Below, in pieces: positions 1 through 11,830 of a stretch of 64,000 nt of DNA. The position numbers were made by a program, and so were the translations under genes. Source of the DNA: Pteria penguin (lineage: Eukaryota > Mollusca > Bivalvia > Pterioida > Pteriidae); contig CM068590.1 of NCBI GenBank assembly GCA_035048485.1, positions 1,922,001 to 1,986,000 on the forward strand, read 5' to 3'. The notes beneath the pieces are model-generated. The model had not been told where the DNA came from, did no database searches, and saw only the letters and a program-made list of their open reading frames with translations. Each line of letters opens with the position of its first letter. Position 1 is the stretch's first letter.

Positions 1-1
1 T

Positions 2-286
2 AGGACCAATAACGATACAGAGGGTGGGCACGCCAGAATCTCAGGGGCCATGGGCCAAGGTCTACATCTGTACCTCCTCTTCAGAGTTCTCCAAGATGAG
101 GCTGGATTCCTTCCCATGCAGTTACAGATGGTGTCCGAGGGAAAGCTGAGACGGTACCAACATAGCCGGACCCGTGACACTCCGGCCAAGCTGTTCGAAC
201 TGTGGGACGAGTACCGGGCCAGGAGACTGACAGCCAGCAGACTCCTGCGTCAGGTTAGCCATCTTGTTGGAGCTGTCACCGTTTAG
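2..286 (+). CDS. 3'-terminal coding segment of an unidentified gene (partial)
   Basis: The frame is open from the first bases of the window to a TAG at 284-286, giving about 94 residues. Base composition (roughly 55% G+C) and absence of low complexity contrast with the AT-rich DNA that follows, which suggests real coding sequence. The visible peptide has a hydrophobic stretch (LHLYLLFRVL) and then a basic, helix-prone C-terminus ending HLVGAVTV. An AG at 43-44 could be a splice acceptor, so the exon may begin at 45 instead of continuing leftward. I do not recognise the family and assign no function. The 5' part of the gene lies outside the window. Confidence 0.5.
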   Translation, partial: RTNNDTEGGHARISGAMGQGLHLYLLFRVLQDEAGFLPMQLQMVSEGKLRRYQHSRTRDTPAKLFELWDEYRARRLTASRLLRQVSHLVGAVTV

Positions 287-299
287 AAAAATTCGTCTT

Positions 300-720
300 T
301 CCGTATTTCTTTTATTAGTGATAAATAACACGCGAAAATAGTCCTTTCGTCAAGTTTTGTTCGAAATTAAAAATAGTGCGTTCTTCAATAATAGTGCTTT
401 CTTAATTTTTCAAAATCCGTAATGGGAAAATTCGCTATTTTCAACATCATTTGTGAGTGTGAAATACTGTCTGATGCAAATATAGTGCTTTCTTAATTTT
501 TCAAATTTCATAATGATACCATCTAATTCGAAATAGTACGTTTTTCATCATCATTTGTGTGTGAAGTACCGTCCGATTAAAACAATACCGTCCGGTTCAA
601 ATATAATGCTTTCTTAATTTTTCAAAATTTATAATAGGAAATACCATCTGATTCAAAATAGTGCTTTCTAAATCATCATTTGTGAGTGTGAAATACCATC
701 CTACACCTATATAGTGGTTT
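300..720. repeat. decayed tandem repeat, about 120-bp unit
   Basis: The phrases AATAGTGCTTTCTTAATTTT, AATACCGTCTGATTCAAA and CATCATTTGTGAGTGTGAAA recur three to four times in the same order with substitutions and indels. This is an old diverged tandem array. Confidence 0.6.
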
Positions 721-1791
721 CTTTTTTATTTATTCATTATTTATTTATTTATTCAAATTTCAATTATTTAATTATTATTATTACTATTATTATGAACATC
801 AATTTCACGGATAAAAATATTCACATCTAAAAGATTTTCAATCACAAGATAGGTCAATCATATTACATCTTTGATTCCACTTTATTTCCTATTTTTGTAA
901 TATTAATTTCGATGTTAAAGAAACATATTAACTTTATTCACGCTGCAGGCAGTTCAACAATTTTTATTGATTTCAAAAAATTCTTCTATCTATAAGGACA
1001 ATGTAATCTTAGATAAACGTAAAGATCTGTAATTATGTGTTTCGAATCGACATTTCTCGAATCCGACTCCAACTACTAATTTTAGTGAGGGCCCGAGACT
1101 ACTTCCTTTCTTCTTGGTTGTCAGCCATGAGAGGAAGAGATTGTACACTCGGTTGCCATTCTTGGAAGCGTTAAGAAAGGATGAAAATGTAAAGAGAAAA
1201 GTGGAAGGAAAGCAGAAATTGTTCATAGAACAAGAATAGCTAGGTATGTCAGCTGTCATTTTTATTTTATGTGAAATTAATACATTTAACCCCTGTATTT
1301 CAAACCGAAATGGGAGGTCAAAGGAAATCCCATGTGACAGGAAATACGGTCTGACGTAAGAACTACACCCATCTGTCTTCTGCGTTTTAAACGCCATGAT
1401 GATTAAGCTTTGGATAAACTTTTGGCACTGATTTTACTAAACAGATGGTATGAGACGTATCATTTATTATGATTGAAAAGTATATGATCAGTTGGTACTT
1501 TGATATGTACTATTAGTCTATTGTATTAGATGTTACTTCAAGTTAGAAATTTAGGAATTTGATAAATGGAAATCCCCAGTCCATTCAGCTTGAACAACTT
1601 CCTTCTTCATGAAATGTTCAGTAACTAAGGGAGAGATCATATGAATTTAGGCAAAGTCTGGAACTTGGAAGAGAGCGTAGCTAATGAACATAATATGAAT
1701 TTAGGCATTGCCTATCAGAGAGCGCCAGAAAAGTGAATACATGCATGTATATAGGCCTTTTAGATCTAAAAGACTTTTGTAACATTTATCT
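721..1791. other. AT-rich interval, no supported gene
   Basis: This stretch holds (TTTA)n and (ATT)n-like runs near 730-790 and otherwise unique-looking AT-rich sequence. A 135-codon frame on the minus strand at 990-1397 has no recognisable domain and is not accepted as a gene. Confidence 0.5.
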
Positions 1792-1800
1792 TTTTAAAGT

Positions 1801-3982
1801 GGCAGGGCGTAATGACAAGATCGGTATAATGACAAGATTGCTAGGAGTAGACTAGACGTCGAAAAGCGACGAAAAGTGACCAAAAGAAAGTATTAAATGA
1901 CGAAAAGTGATATCATATGAATGAAAAATGTTAGGAAAAACAACATATATATAAAGAAATGTTAGATATGTGTTGAGTGAAGTCTACATTCATATGGATA
2001 CGGTCAAACTCGCAAACAGGATTGAGGCTCTCACCTGGTAATGTAATACTCATTACCGTTGCTCGCTGTCATAGACTAGACATTTCCCCCGATTGGATTT
2101 TCCCACCGGAAAATTGTCTCTAGAGTAGACTTTCCCCGGGGAAAAATCTCAGTGCTGTAGAGATAAATTTGTAGTTATAGAGTAGGCTCCCCCCCCCCCC
2201 CATCCCCCACGAGCATAAATTACCCCTCCTATCTATTATGATCTTTACGTTATCATGGTATCCATACACATGGATACGAATATTATATAGCTTATTGTGT
2301 TTGTCCTGTCCGTCCATCTGTGAAAATGAAGTAGTATTAACGTTAAGGCAGAAAAGAACAAATGTATACATACAACTGCATTACAACTCATAAGATTGCA
2401 TATTAATTGCATGTTAAGAATAATTTAATGAAAACAATATAGAAAATTAGATAACAATCTATGAAACCATCATGATTGGCCAAACCCCCTCCCCCGGTTC
2501 CTACGGCCATGACAAAGAGACAAAAGGTGGGCCGGGTTAACCCTCAGTTTGTAGCAAGAGGCAGACAGACAAAAACATTACGTGACTGAATTCTTCAGAC
2601 TTGATATATTGCTGTATGAATAATACTGACGGTGACCCCACTTTCAGAGATATTCACGGTTATTGTTCAGGCTTGAGGGACAAATATTAGACATTGGTGG
2701 GTTTATAAGTGTGTTGACACATGTTATAAGCATGAATAATATGTTTCACTGTGTATATTTAATCCTTATAATTATATTACTAATTTCGTCATTTTATGCC
2801 TTCTTTTGGTCACTTTTCGTCGCTTTTTGACGTTAGTCTACCCGGATCGCTATTATAGATCAATTTTAAGGGTGTAAATGCTCTAGAACATTGGTATTAT
2901 TAGATTATCTAATTAGATCATATCTAAATTTAATGATTTAAAGCATTTTTATCTTATTCTAATGCGAGCTTAGCTTTGTATTTTAAAATGAATAATGACA
3001 AGAACAAATCAAAGGGTATAAAGACAAGATTGAAATTGACAAGATTGCATGCCAACATAGATTTTAATTACGGTAAATATTTTTTAGATTTAATATTATA
3101 AAGGACATGTATATAAACAATATGTTATGCTTATAACTCCTTGATATTATCATAAAGAATAGAAAAGGGGTTTTCTCTGTTATTTACCTTTTCTTTATAG
3201 ATACATAATGTCTATTTTATAAAATCAGAGGTACAATAATTAATATTCCTAACTTATTTTACTTATGAAAAGATAATAAACTGCAGCGACCCCCAAACCT
3301 AATAAGCCTTGGTTATACAGTTATTGCTGCAGCAAGTTAGAAATACGACCCTCAAATTTAACCTACTTACGGTCGTACGAGACCGGAGAATACGCACGTG
3401 ACCTTAAAATTATTCATTTGCATACGGAGTAAAACAACAATGGTGAAGATAAGAAAGAGAAAAAGAAAAGAAATCAAGAAATCAGCCTTCTGCACTAAGT
3501 GACTTGGAAAAGAAAAGATAGAAAGGATAAGTATGATGTAAAGCATGCGAGAGGCAGAATTTGTATCACGTGCAATGCATACATTATGCAAAAGATTATT
3601 TCCGAGGTCGACCGAGATGAATAAAACTGATAAGGAAAACGTGGGTTATGTAGCGTATTTGTACGCGATAGCTGCATTTAATACTGATGGACAGTCAAAA
3701 GATACTGTACTAAACAAATTTACGATGTTATTTTAATCACAATAGTAGACGCTACAGGAGACCATATGTATCTTTAAACATTTACATAGCCTCGTGGTCT
3801 TGTCATTAATATTTTCTGTTATAAAATGTTTAATTTTACAAATATATTAATTCTTTTCCTTAAAACATTAAATCATATTCTTTACAATGACTACAAACAA
3901 TAATAATTATATTTGTATTGCATTCTCTGGCTTTAATATCAATTTTATCACGATCTTGTCAATCTTGTCATTATACCCTGCC
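1801..3982. mobile_element. DNA transposon with TIRs and 9-bp TSD (non-autonomous, MULE-like by TSD length)
   Basis: The left end GGCAGGGCGTAATGACAAGA (1801) is matched in inverse at the right end (about 3963-3982, ending TATACCCTGCC). The element is flanked by a perfect 9-bp direct repeat TTTTAAAGT at 1792-1800 and 3983-3991. ACAAGAT motifs recur inside near both ends. No transposase is readable. A 9-bp TSD is typical of Mutator-like elements, but without a transposase the superfamily is an inference. A second inverted-repeat element lies inside it. Confidence 0.7.
1847..2841. mobile_element. inner inverted-repeat element nested in the 1801-3982 element
   Basis: About 40 bp at 1847-1887 (GTAGACTAGACGTC, then GAAAAGCGACGAAAAGTGAC) returns as reverse complement at about 2800-2841 with two or three differences. 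The roughly 1-kb interior has no coding capacity. No convincing target duplication was seen. Confidence 0.6.
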
Positions 3983-3992
3983 TTTTAAAGTA

Positions 3993-6344
3993 CTGATCAT
4001 TTATTTTTATGACATCAAATTTTATGTTTTGGTATACACACTCACTCTGGTGTACTGATACAGATATTCCTGGTTTCAAACCACTAATGGTACTGTTGTT
4101 TACTGTATTTTCTTGGTCACGTGCATTTTTGTTAGCAATGGTATTAGATTTTTCTAGGGTAACATTCTGGGCTGTGTTTCTAATATCAGTGTAATTCTGT
4201 ATCTACCTTTCATTTTGGTTGGTTTGAATGATTCATGTAGATCTATAGATTTAAAGTAAATCGAATCTAGCAGGAGTAAATCTAGCTGTAGATTGAAAGT
4301 GCAAAGTAGGCTACAGCCAAACATGTACATTGATACAGCATAAATTGTTAAAAAAGGCTAGGCTGCCTTTAGTCAGTTTAGATCTATGCCTATTTAAAAT
4401 AAAGATCTATATTTACTTTAGTCCTTCAATAAATGGTTGAAGTATCTTTAACTGGGAGTCTCAGTCTGTAGCTACTGGAGTACTGCAGATTAGAACTTTG
4501 AGAAATCAGCATGAAAACTGAAAAGCAGAAGATATATCCCACGTGGATAACAGAAGTCAACTCTGCCGCGTAAATTATGTTCCTGACAAACTCATAACAT
4601 TTGATTAATTGACCCAGGACTCGCACCTGGAACCACCAAATAATTAATTATCTGGTTGCTCTACTTTGAGCTAGTCAATATTGCAAAATAATTTTCATGA
4701 GTTGCTCAGTTGGCCTATGGCGTATGCAAGCTGTCAACCGGCATCAGGACATAGGCCTAATGACACGTTGCTGCCAAATGAACTAAAAATTTATGCTATG
4801 AATTTGTTGCGTCTTTGTTTAAAAAGCAACCTTAATCAAATAGAAATGTAAATCAAGAGATTAACATTAATTTTCAGCAGTCTACTTACAACCATGCAAA
4901 CTCGTCTGCAACTTTCACTTTTCAGACATCTTGTTCGGTCCTACTTTTAACTGAATACCTCTGCATTCAAAAGAAAAAGGCCAGTAAGAATATTTTGATT
5001 TCATTTTACTGGTAGGACTTTCTGTATATCAATTACTATAAAAAAAAAACCGAATTGATTTTCATGCAAAGTTCACACAGTATTTACAATAAAAAATAAA
5101 AAAATTATTCTTTAGGTGATAATCAGATTATGGGGAATGCAAACTGTTGTAAGGAAAGGTACGAGACCTATCCAGTGTTCAAGTAATGCACTTTAGTAAT
5201 CTGAGGAAAAGTAATGGCCTCTGCCAATGGACGAGAATTTTGATATACACAAAAAATTCGAACAGTGTATGGGGACTGAGATGGTATTTTGGTTTGTCTA
5301 ATTGATTTGACACGCTCTACCATTAAGTTCGCTGTGCAAAACCTCGCTGGGGCGCTCTATCATGTAATAATTTTATTTCTTACGGTATACTCTGATTTAT
5401 AAATAATATGATAATGCATTGTAAAAATATCCCTGCTTGACCTGATGTAGCAACCACCAGAGGTTTTGATAAAATGGGAATTTTTACAATTGAGAAATGT
5501 TGTATACATAAACAGAGCATTTGGAACCCAGATTTGATGTCCATTTTACTCTATCTCTTCAGATACAGGTGTTATAGGGGTATATAAGACGCTCCTTGTT
5601 GGCAACAAAGTCCAAAATAGCTATTTTTTCTAATAAAGGTCACATTCAAGGTCACAAGGTCATTGACCTTGGTATCATCTGAAAGGGTTTTATTAGTAGA
5701 GTATGCATGCCAAGTATGAAGTCTCTTTGTCTTTTGTTCATAAGTTATGGCAAAGGTTAAAGTTTTGCCACAGAGTCACAGACAGACAGATCAAATACAA
5801 GATGTCCCCAAAAGAAAGAAGAAAAAAAGTTATTTACTCCTTGTACAAAACTACACAGTTATATGCTTCAGCACTTCTTGAAAAAGGTAAAAAGTGAAAT
5901 CGTAACAAGTACTAATTTATTATCGGTCTCTCAGTTACTGGCACTGTTTTACTATGCAGTATGCTGTCTTGTTATTTTATGTCTACATTCATGCCTAACA
6001 AACAAAAGTAACACAGTAGCAATTACTAGCGTGGTGGATTTCTTTCTTTTTTTTGGGGGGGGGGGGGAGGGGGGTTCAGAACCCTACACACCTAATCATG
6101 ACAGAGTATATGTATCTTTCATCACATTGTTCTATTAAATTTGAAACTCAACTGCAGTTTTTAACTTGCATAATTCTGAATCACTCGATCAGTCATCAGT
6201 CAGTGACAGAAATCAGCTGCTTCATTCGCTGAGTCCTGAATTTCCTCAATGACCTCAGTCTCATTTCATTGTCTAAAGCACTTTCACTTTCAAAATTCTG
6301 CATTATTACCTACAAATTTTGTTGATAGTCTATTATAATTAATG
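3993..6344. other. mostly unassigned DNA; dispersed AGGTCA-type repeat at 5570-5830
   Basis: No gene was seen. The segment at about 5570-5830 has the style of a repeat common in molluscan genomes: AAGGTCACA and AGGTCATTGACC motifs, then TTCATAAGTTATGGCAAAGG and CAGACAGACAGATC. A poly-G tract lies at 6055-6075. Confidence 0.45.
4605..4680 (-). repeat. degenerate tRNA-like segment
   Basis: On the minus strand an A-box-like TAGCTCAAAGTAGAGC is followed about 35 bp later by a B-box-like GGTGCGAGTCC. The cloverleaf does not close well, so this is a SINE head or tRNA relic, not a working tRNA gene. Confidence 0.3.
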
Positions 6345-6352
6345 TTATCAAT

Positions 6353-6767
6353 TAGGGGGTGTCACGGGTACCCAGAACCGCAGAACAATTTATTCGGTTC
6401 GGGTTCGTTTTCCGGTTTGGTTCAATTTCGTATTTTAGAACTTGTTTATTAAAATTGGCGTCCAAAAAGGATTGATCGTGTGGAATTATTTTTATTTTTT
6501 ATACTCTGAAGGAGAAACAGATAAGACAATAACTGTTTGCAATATATGTAAATCGCAAATAAAATATTCCACAGATTCTATATCGTCGATGTCAAAACAC
6601 TTATAAAGAAAGCATGGCATAAAAAATGATAAAATCAACAAACAACAAATAAACAACGTGTCAAATTGTATATTTTATTCTAATGTAATACCTGAACCTA
6701 AAGAACCGAAATCGAACATACAAATTTAGGACCCGACCTGAAAAATTATGGAACTGTGACAGCCCTA
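6353..6767 (+). mobile_element. hAT element relic with BED zinc-finger fossil
   Basis: The ends are TAGGGGGTGTCACGG and GTGACAGCCCTA (imperfect TIRs). A perfect 8-bp TSD TTATCAAT lies at 6345-6352 and 6768-6775, as expected for hAT. Inside, at about 6478-6612 (+), a frame reads WNYFYF, then CNIC, then MSKHL-stop-RKHG. This is the layout of a BED-type zinc finger at the N-terminus of hAT transposases (Cys-x2-Cys, then His-x4-5-His). It is broken by a stop between the last residues, and the rest of the transposase is deleted. Confidence 0.8.
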
Positions 6768-6775
6768 TTATCAAT

Positions 6776-7390
6776 CCCTGTATGAAAAGGGGATTACCAT
6801 CGGTCAATACTCGTTAATTTCTGACATTCTGTGCAGGTTACTGAAACGTGTATTTGGCACTCGTAAGAGTTATCGTTCTTTTGCGCGAAGAGCAACTCAA
6901 AAATGGCAAAATGTAGTATGAATATGAAGATATTATTTGTATTTTAATATCAATTACTCTAAATAAATGCCTATTCTACTAATTTCTTTCATCTAAAAGT
7001 AGGTATATGATAATTAATTTTCGTTAAACAGTGAACTTTCACTTCAGGCGAGCTATTTATACTGATAAACAAGTGGGGAATCCCTATGAACATCATATAC
7101 CAAAAATATAACATTCCATGGCTCGATTTCAACTGCCATTCGGAACATAATTCCCAGGGTTTATCCATGTCGATACGTACAAATAACGAGGGTAATCTAT
7201 GACAACATTTCCAGCGAAGCCATATTACCAAACCAAAGCAAACTTGAATCAGATATTGCCAAACATAGACAATATTTGCCTGAATAAAAGCTATTGTTAT
7301 CATACAAAGTACCATAACTCAGTATCGACAAAATGGGATTTCATCAAGTTCACGGATGATGTTTATTACTAGATAAATTGGTCCATATCT
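6776..7390. other. interval with no supported gene
   Basis: A 108-codon minus-strand frame at 6989-7315 has no recognisable motif, and I see no repeat relation to other parts of the window. Confidence 0.4.
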
Positions 7391-7391
7391 T

Positions 7392-8175
7392 GTTGTCCCC
7401 CACTTTTCGCGAAAGCATGGGGACATTTAATCTCATTCGTCGGTCTGTCTGTGCGTCTGTCACAAAAACTTTAACCTTGGTCATAACTTTTTAAGCATAA
7501 AACTTAGGGCCTAAATATTTGGCATGTTTGTCCCTAATTGCAACACCTTTCCATTGGTACCAAAATTTATATCATGTGACCTTGATTGTGACCTTCAACC
7601 TACTCCAGTTTCACTTTTTAACCGTAAGACGTAGGGCCTTCATATTTGGCATGTGTGTCCCTAATTGCAGTACCTTTCCATTGGTAACATCATTTTATTA
7701 TGTGACTTAGACTGTGACCTTTGACCTACTTCAATGTAACCTTGTAAGTGTAAGACGTAGGGCCTTCATAGTTGGCATGTGTGTCTGTAGACATGCACAA
7801 TCTTATTAAAACGCGACTTGTACTTCGCTCCTCTACGCTACTCTCCATGTACAAGATCTTACAACTGCCGATTCGAGGTCATCTCAGGATGACCTTTCAG
7901 AGCAGCCAATCAGAATTGGAGTTAGAGATCTTTCGGTGTTATATTACATACAAACAATACTGAAAGATCTCTAACTCAAATTCGGACTGGCTGTGCTGAA
8001 AGGTCATCCTGAGATGACCTCGAATCGGCAGTTGTAAGATCTTGTACATGGAGAGTAGCGTAGAGGAACGAAGTACAAGTCGCGTTTCAATAAGATTGTA
8101 GACATGCACAACCATGACTGTATGTCACAGATCACTGCACCCTTACTAATAGAACCCCCAAAGCGGGGGACCACA
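7392..8175. mobile_element. dispersed element with GTCCCCC/CGAAAGCGGGG ends, copy 1, carrying a fold-back insertion
   Basis: It starts TTGTCCCCCACTTTTCGCGA and ends CAAAGCGGGGGACCACAATT, so the ends are inverted. The interior is made of repeated ~120-bp phrases (TGTGACCTTGA, CTTTCCATTGGTACCA, GTAAGACGTAGGGCCTTCAT, GGCATGTGTGTC). Related copies lie at 10491-10815 and, as a 5' fragment, at 9848-9935. There is no coding capacity. Confidence 0.6.
7801..8096. mobile_element. 296-bp fold-back (hairpin) element with 15-bp TSD
   Basis: Two ~140-nt arms (7801-7940 and 7956-8096) are more than 90% complementary around a 15-nt loop, starting TCTTATTAAAACGCGACTTG. Flanking direct repeats TGTAGACATGCACAA lie at 7786-7800 and 8097-8111. 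The paralogous host repeat at 10738-10752 carries a single copy of that 15-mer (one base different) and no fold-back, giving an in-window empty site. Confidence 0.8.
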
Positions 8176-8377
8176 ATTTTCTGAATTTGCTTGTACCATT
8201 AACTCTACTTCTGTAAGAATGCAGTGCAGGATAAATACAAGATCGCCGGAAACGCATGGTCTATACTGTGCTAGCGCTGCAAACGTAGTGCAATGGGACA
8301 TGGGTTTCCGACAATGAAATAGCATTTGAATAATATAGTGTATGTGTATATATACTGTTTAGTTTACATGCTTTTTT

Positions 8378-8780
8378 AGCTCATCTTTGCCAAAGGCTCA
8401 AGTGAGCTATAGTCATAGCTTGCTGTCTGTCGCCCATCCCTCTAAAATTTTAACATTTTTGACTTCTTCTCAAGAACTGCTGAACAGATTTCTATGAAAC
8501 TTGATAGGATTAAAGTACTCATGGTCCCCTACAAGTGTTGTTGTTTTTTGTCCCAACTTGTCAATAGGGGTGCCTCCACAGGCAAAAGTAGATCACAGTT
8601 GGTATCCTCCTTTGACAAACTTCTTCTTCAGGCCAGGTGCATACAGAGACAAACCGAATATGTAGGAATGATCTAAAGGGATGTGGGAAGAAGTGCTGTT
8701 ATTTTTGGTTGGTGTTCCGAAGTCAAATTTCTGATGTTTTTTCTACATTTTTTGGACTAAGTACTTTCAATGCAGAAAAA
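8378..8780 (+). mobile_element. AGCTCAC-type dispersed element, 5' fragment
   Basis: It begins TTTTTAGCTCATC, followed by GCTCAAGTGAGCTATAGTCA, then TTTTGACTTCTTCTCAAGAA and CTATGAAACTTGATAGG. The same order of phrases occurs at 24463 and 53200. No right end was found nearby. A separate end of this family (GTGAGCGATATAGGCC, then GGCCTTTTGTTT) lies at about 11955-12005. Confidence 0.55.
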
Positions 8781-8789
8781 GTATCATGT

Positions 8790-9840
8790 TTTTCAGTTAA
8801 CTGATAATGATGATTTCTTATACGCTATATTGAACACCATTATGGTAAGGAATACCTCAAAATATCTCATTTTCTGTAATGCACAGTGTTACTTTGTTAT
8901 CGACTGGCGTCCTGGGTGCTGCCATATTGAAATCTTGGGATTCACCCCTTTGCTCATGTATTGCTACGCTAAGTAAAATAAGTCCATGGTTATGTGCATT
9001 AAATTTTCAAATATCCATGACCATTTGATACTGCTGGTATGTAAAGAACTACATACTCATCAAATTATTTAGGAAGATGTATGGAAAGTCTATACCACTG
9101 CTGATCAAACACGATGATTGCTTTTGAGACTAACTGGCATGTAACCTATGTTCTCATTCAGTTGTTGATTACTACACACTGATCGCACATTTTCGGGTCT
9201 TTCCGACGGCCTTACAACAACAATGTCGAAAAATTAATGTTTTAATTGATTTAAGAGGGACAACAGACTGTATAAGTTACACTTATTCAATTCCGTATTG
9301 TAAAATTCTGCGTAAGTTTCACCAGAGCTAGGTGTTAACATCACCTACATTTGCAACCTAGATTTTCCCAATTTGCTTATATAGAGTTATAAGACATGTT
9401 GTGCAATAATCTTTCATTTCAAAAATTCAATGCGTAAATATTTTCAATTTGTTTCATATATAATTATTAAAATAACAATAAAGTTTTGCTGCTGTGAGGC
9501 GAGAGGAAATAACATGCTGGAAAGCATTTTGCATGGTGGTACGTCATCATGTCATGTACGTGTTGATTCAACTTAATTGTAATAATTGTGCACGTGAATG
9601 GTAGAACTTGCAAATTGTCATTTGTATGAGATTTAAGATGGACGTTAAGAGCAGTAAATGGAGTTGTTACAGACAGGATTTTTGATAGTTGGAGTCAGAG
9701 GCAATGTGGACAAAGAGTAGGTACAATGTATTAATACATTTCAGGACAGTATATCGTGGTTATACATGTCTGAACGCTAATGTGTGGACCAACCAGAATT
9801 ATCAAAACAAAACAAGGGAATTAGAATGTCTTTTTAACAT
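8790..9840. other. interval with no supported gene
   Basis: This is AT-rich sequence without domains, RNA genes or clear repeats recognised by eye. Confidence 0.4.
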
Positions 9841-9847
9841 CACTTTT

Positions 9848-9940
9848 TGTCCCCCGCTTTCGTGAAAGTGAGGGGACATTAAATCTCATTCCTCCAACTG
9901 TCAGTCTGTCACAAAAACTTTAACCTTGGCTATAACGTTT
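9848..9940 (+). mobile_element. 5' fragment of the GTCCCCC-type element
   Basis: TTGTCCCCCGCTTTCGTGAA and GGGGACATTAAATCTCATTC match the starts of the copies at 7392 and 10491. The copy is truncated after the CTTTAACCTTGGCTATAA phrase. Confidence 0.55.
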
Positions 9941-10199
9941 GATCCAGTAGGGGTACAAATTTGAAACTTCACATGTAGATTCTTTGTGATGAGACCTTCC
10001 ATTTGAGATCATTACTTTTGACAATGATCTTGGAATTCTTTGAATTCACTTGATTCCTCTCGACATTTATGTATACTCAGGAACACCCTCATCTGATTAC
10101 AATTCTCTTTTAATTACAAACATGGATTCACTATGTCTTCTCTGTCTTTCTACACATCAAATCCACAGCAAATGCTCAGAGCAAAGACAGTTTTAGATT

Positions 10200-11165
10200 A
10201 CCCTGACATAGTTTAGATGATCTTGTGCTATAGGCCTGACATCCGCAACCGGAAAACTCAGTTCTGGACAAACCACAAATCCTACAAGTAGCAAACATCT
10301 TTGGATATAGACTTGATTGCATACCTTGGATGCTGTATGTGACATAATTTTTCGGTTTGAGTGACATAGTTAGCCTTTTGGGGTACTTCAATTCTGGACA
10401 AGCTACAAGTACCAGACTTAACCTAACTAATTATTCATCTTTGGATGGATGCAGACTTGAAAACACGTTTCAAGCTGCACCTGAAATACTTTTTATCCCC
10501 CGTTTTTCGTGAAAGCTTGGGAACATTAAATCTCATTCGTCTGTCTGTCAATCTGTGACAAAAACTTTAACCTTGGTCATTACATTTTTAATCGTAAGAC
10601 CATCAGATTTGGCATATTTGTGCCTAATTGCAATACCTTTCCATTGGTACCAAAATTCTTATCATGTGACCTTTGACCTACTTCAATATAACTTTTTAAC
10701 CGTAAGACGTAGGGCCTTCATTTTTGGCATGTGTGTCTGTTGACATGCACAACCATGACAATGTCACAGATCACTGCACCCTTACTGTTAGAGCGTCGAA
10801 AGCGGGGAACCACAATTCTCTGAATTTGCTTGTTCCGTTTGAGTCATTTTGGTAACCTGTTTGGGGCACGAGTATCTCAGTTATTGACAGTACAAGTACC
10901 AAACTTGCACTAATGATTCATCTATGGGATGAACACTAGAGTACCTGGTTCGGTTACTTCATGTGACAGTTTTCCACTTGAGTGATTTGGTTAACCTGTA
11001 TGGGGTACCTCAGTTTGCGACAAATTAGTAAGAGACTTCTGACTTGGCTATATGCCAAGTCACCTTGAATAAACAGTGTGTGAAAATTCCCAAACTTGTG
11101 CTAATGGTTCATCTTGGGATGCAGACTTGAATACAAGCTTCATATAACTATTCCCACTTCAATTT
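10200..11165. repeat. decayed ~155-bp tandem repeat interrupted by an element copy
   Basis: The phrases GTTAACCTGTATGGGGTACC, GACAAGTACCAAACTTG and TTCATCTTTGGGATGCAGAC recur three times in the same order (about 10250-10490, 10830-11000 and 11000-11160). The array is split by the element copy at 10491-10815. Confidence 0.5.
10491..10815. mobile_element. GTCCCCC-type element, copy 2 (empty-site reference)
   Basis: It starts TTATCCCCCGTTTTTCGTGA and ends GTCGAAAGCGGGGAACCAC. It shares the interior phrases of 7392-8175 and lacks the fold-back. Confidence 0.6.
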
Positions 11166-11269
11166 TGATTTATTAAAAAAAATTGATTTAAATAGCTCAA
11201 TAATGATTCAAGAGTCCTTTTGAATTTGTGCCATTAATTCTAATGTAAAGATAATGGAGAAATCCAACC

Positions 11270-11830
11270 CACAAGTCCAAAACTCATGAAACCAGAGGAC
11301 ATACAAAATCGTGAAAATGAAAAACAAATGGACAATAACAAAATATGTCTACTTGAAGAGCATATGTGAACCCCTGTGATGGAGTGAGATCAGGTGCCCG
11401 GGGAGGGTGAGCATCTCCTGCTTGCTAGCAACACCTGTCACATATACCAAGTAGAAAGTGTCAAATCGTGTAAATTCCATATGTTTTTATATATGGAGAA
11501 GTCGAAGTAAGTAACCTTCTAGTATAGAAGGAGTCAAATCTGTGTAAAATGATCGGAATCGGTCTTAGTTCAGAATATCATTTAAAAGTTTGGATAAAGA
11601 GATATCATATGGAGTAATAAGAGTCTCGTAACGACCGTAGAACTTCCTCAGTGACGTTGCTAGTCTAGCACATATATAACCCTGGTTGAGCAGCTTAATT
11701 GAAAGTCGCCTAGCCCTAAGAACAAAGTCCTTGTAATTTGAACATGCTCTGGAATAACGTATTAAATGAGATATGAATACGCCGTATGCGGGCGATGATG
11801 GAAGGAAACTAGTCCTGAATCAATACTATT
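11270..11830 (-). pseudogene. 3' remnant of a retroelement: reverse-transcriptase C-terminal segment and 3' flank
   Basis: On the minus strand, about 11830 down to 11620 reads an open segment with ISHLIRYSRACSNY, then FVLRARRL, then KLLNQGY, then LRKFYGRY. This run of motifs is familiar from the region after the RT domain in molluscan and cnidarian retroelements. Downstream on that strand, at about 11388-11440, is the GGTGCCCGGGGAGGGTGAGC phrase that forms part of this family's 3' region and recurs near 30.26 and 57.88 kb. No catalytic RT core is present. The family name is not settled from what can be seen. A broken paralog lies at 30540-30745. Confidence 0.55.

Noticed and set aside
990..1397. 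135-codon minus-strand frame
   Set aside because: No domain, no start or splice context, and AT-rich composition. Not supported.
6989..7315. 108-codon minus-strand frame with hydrophobic stretches
   Set aside because: No recognisable motif. Hydrophobic residues are expected from AT-rich DNA.
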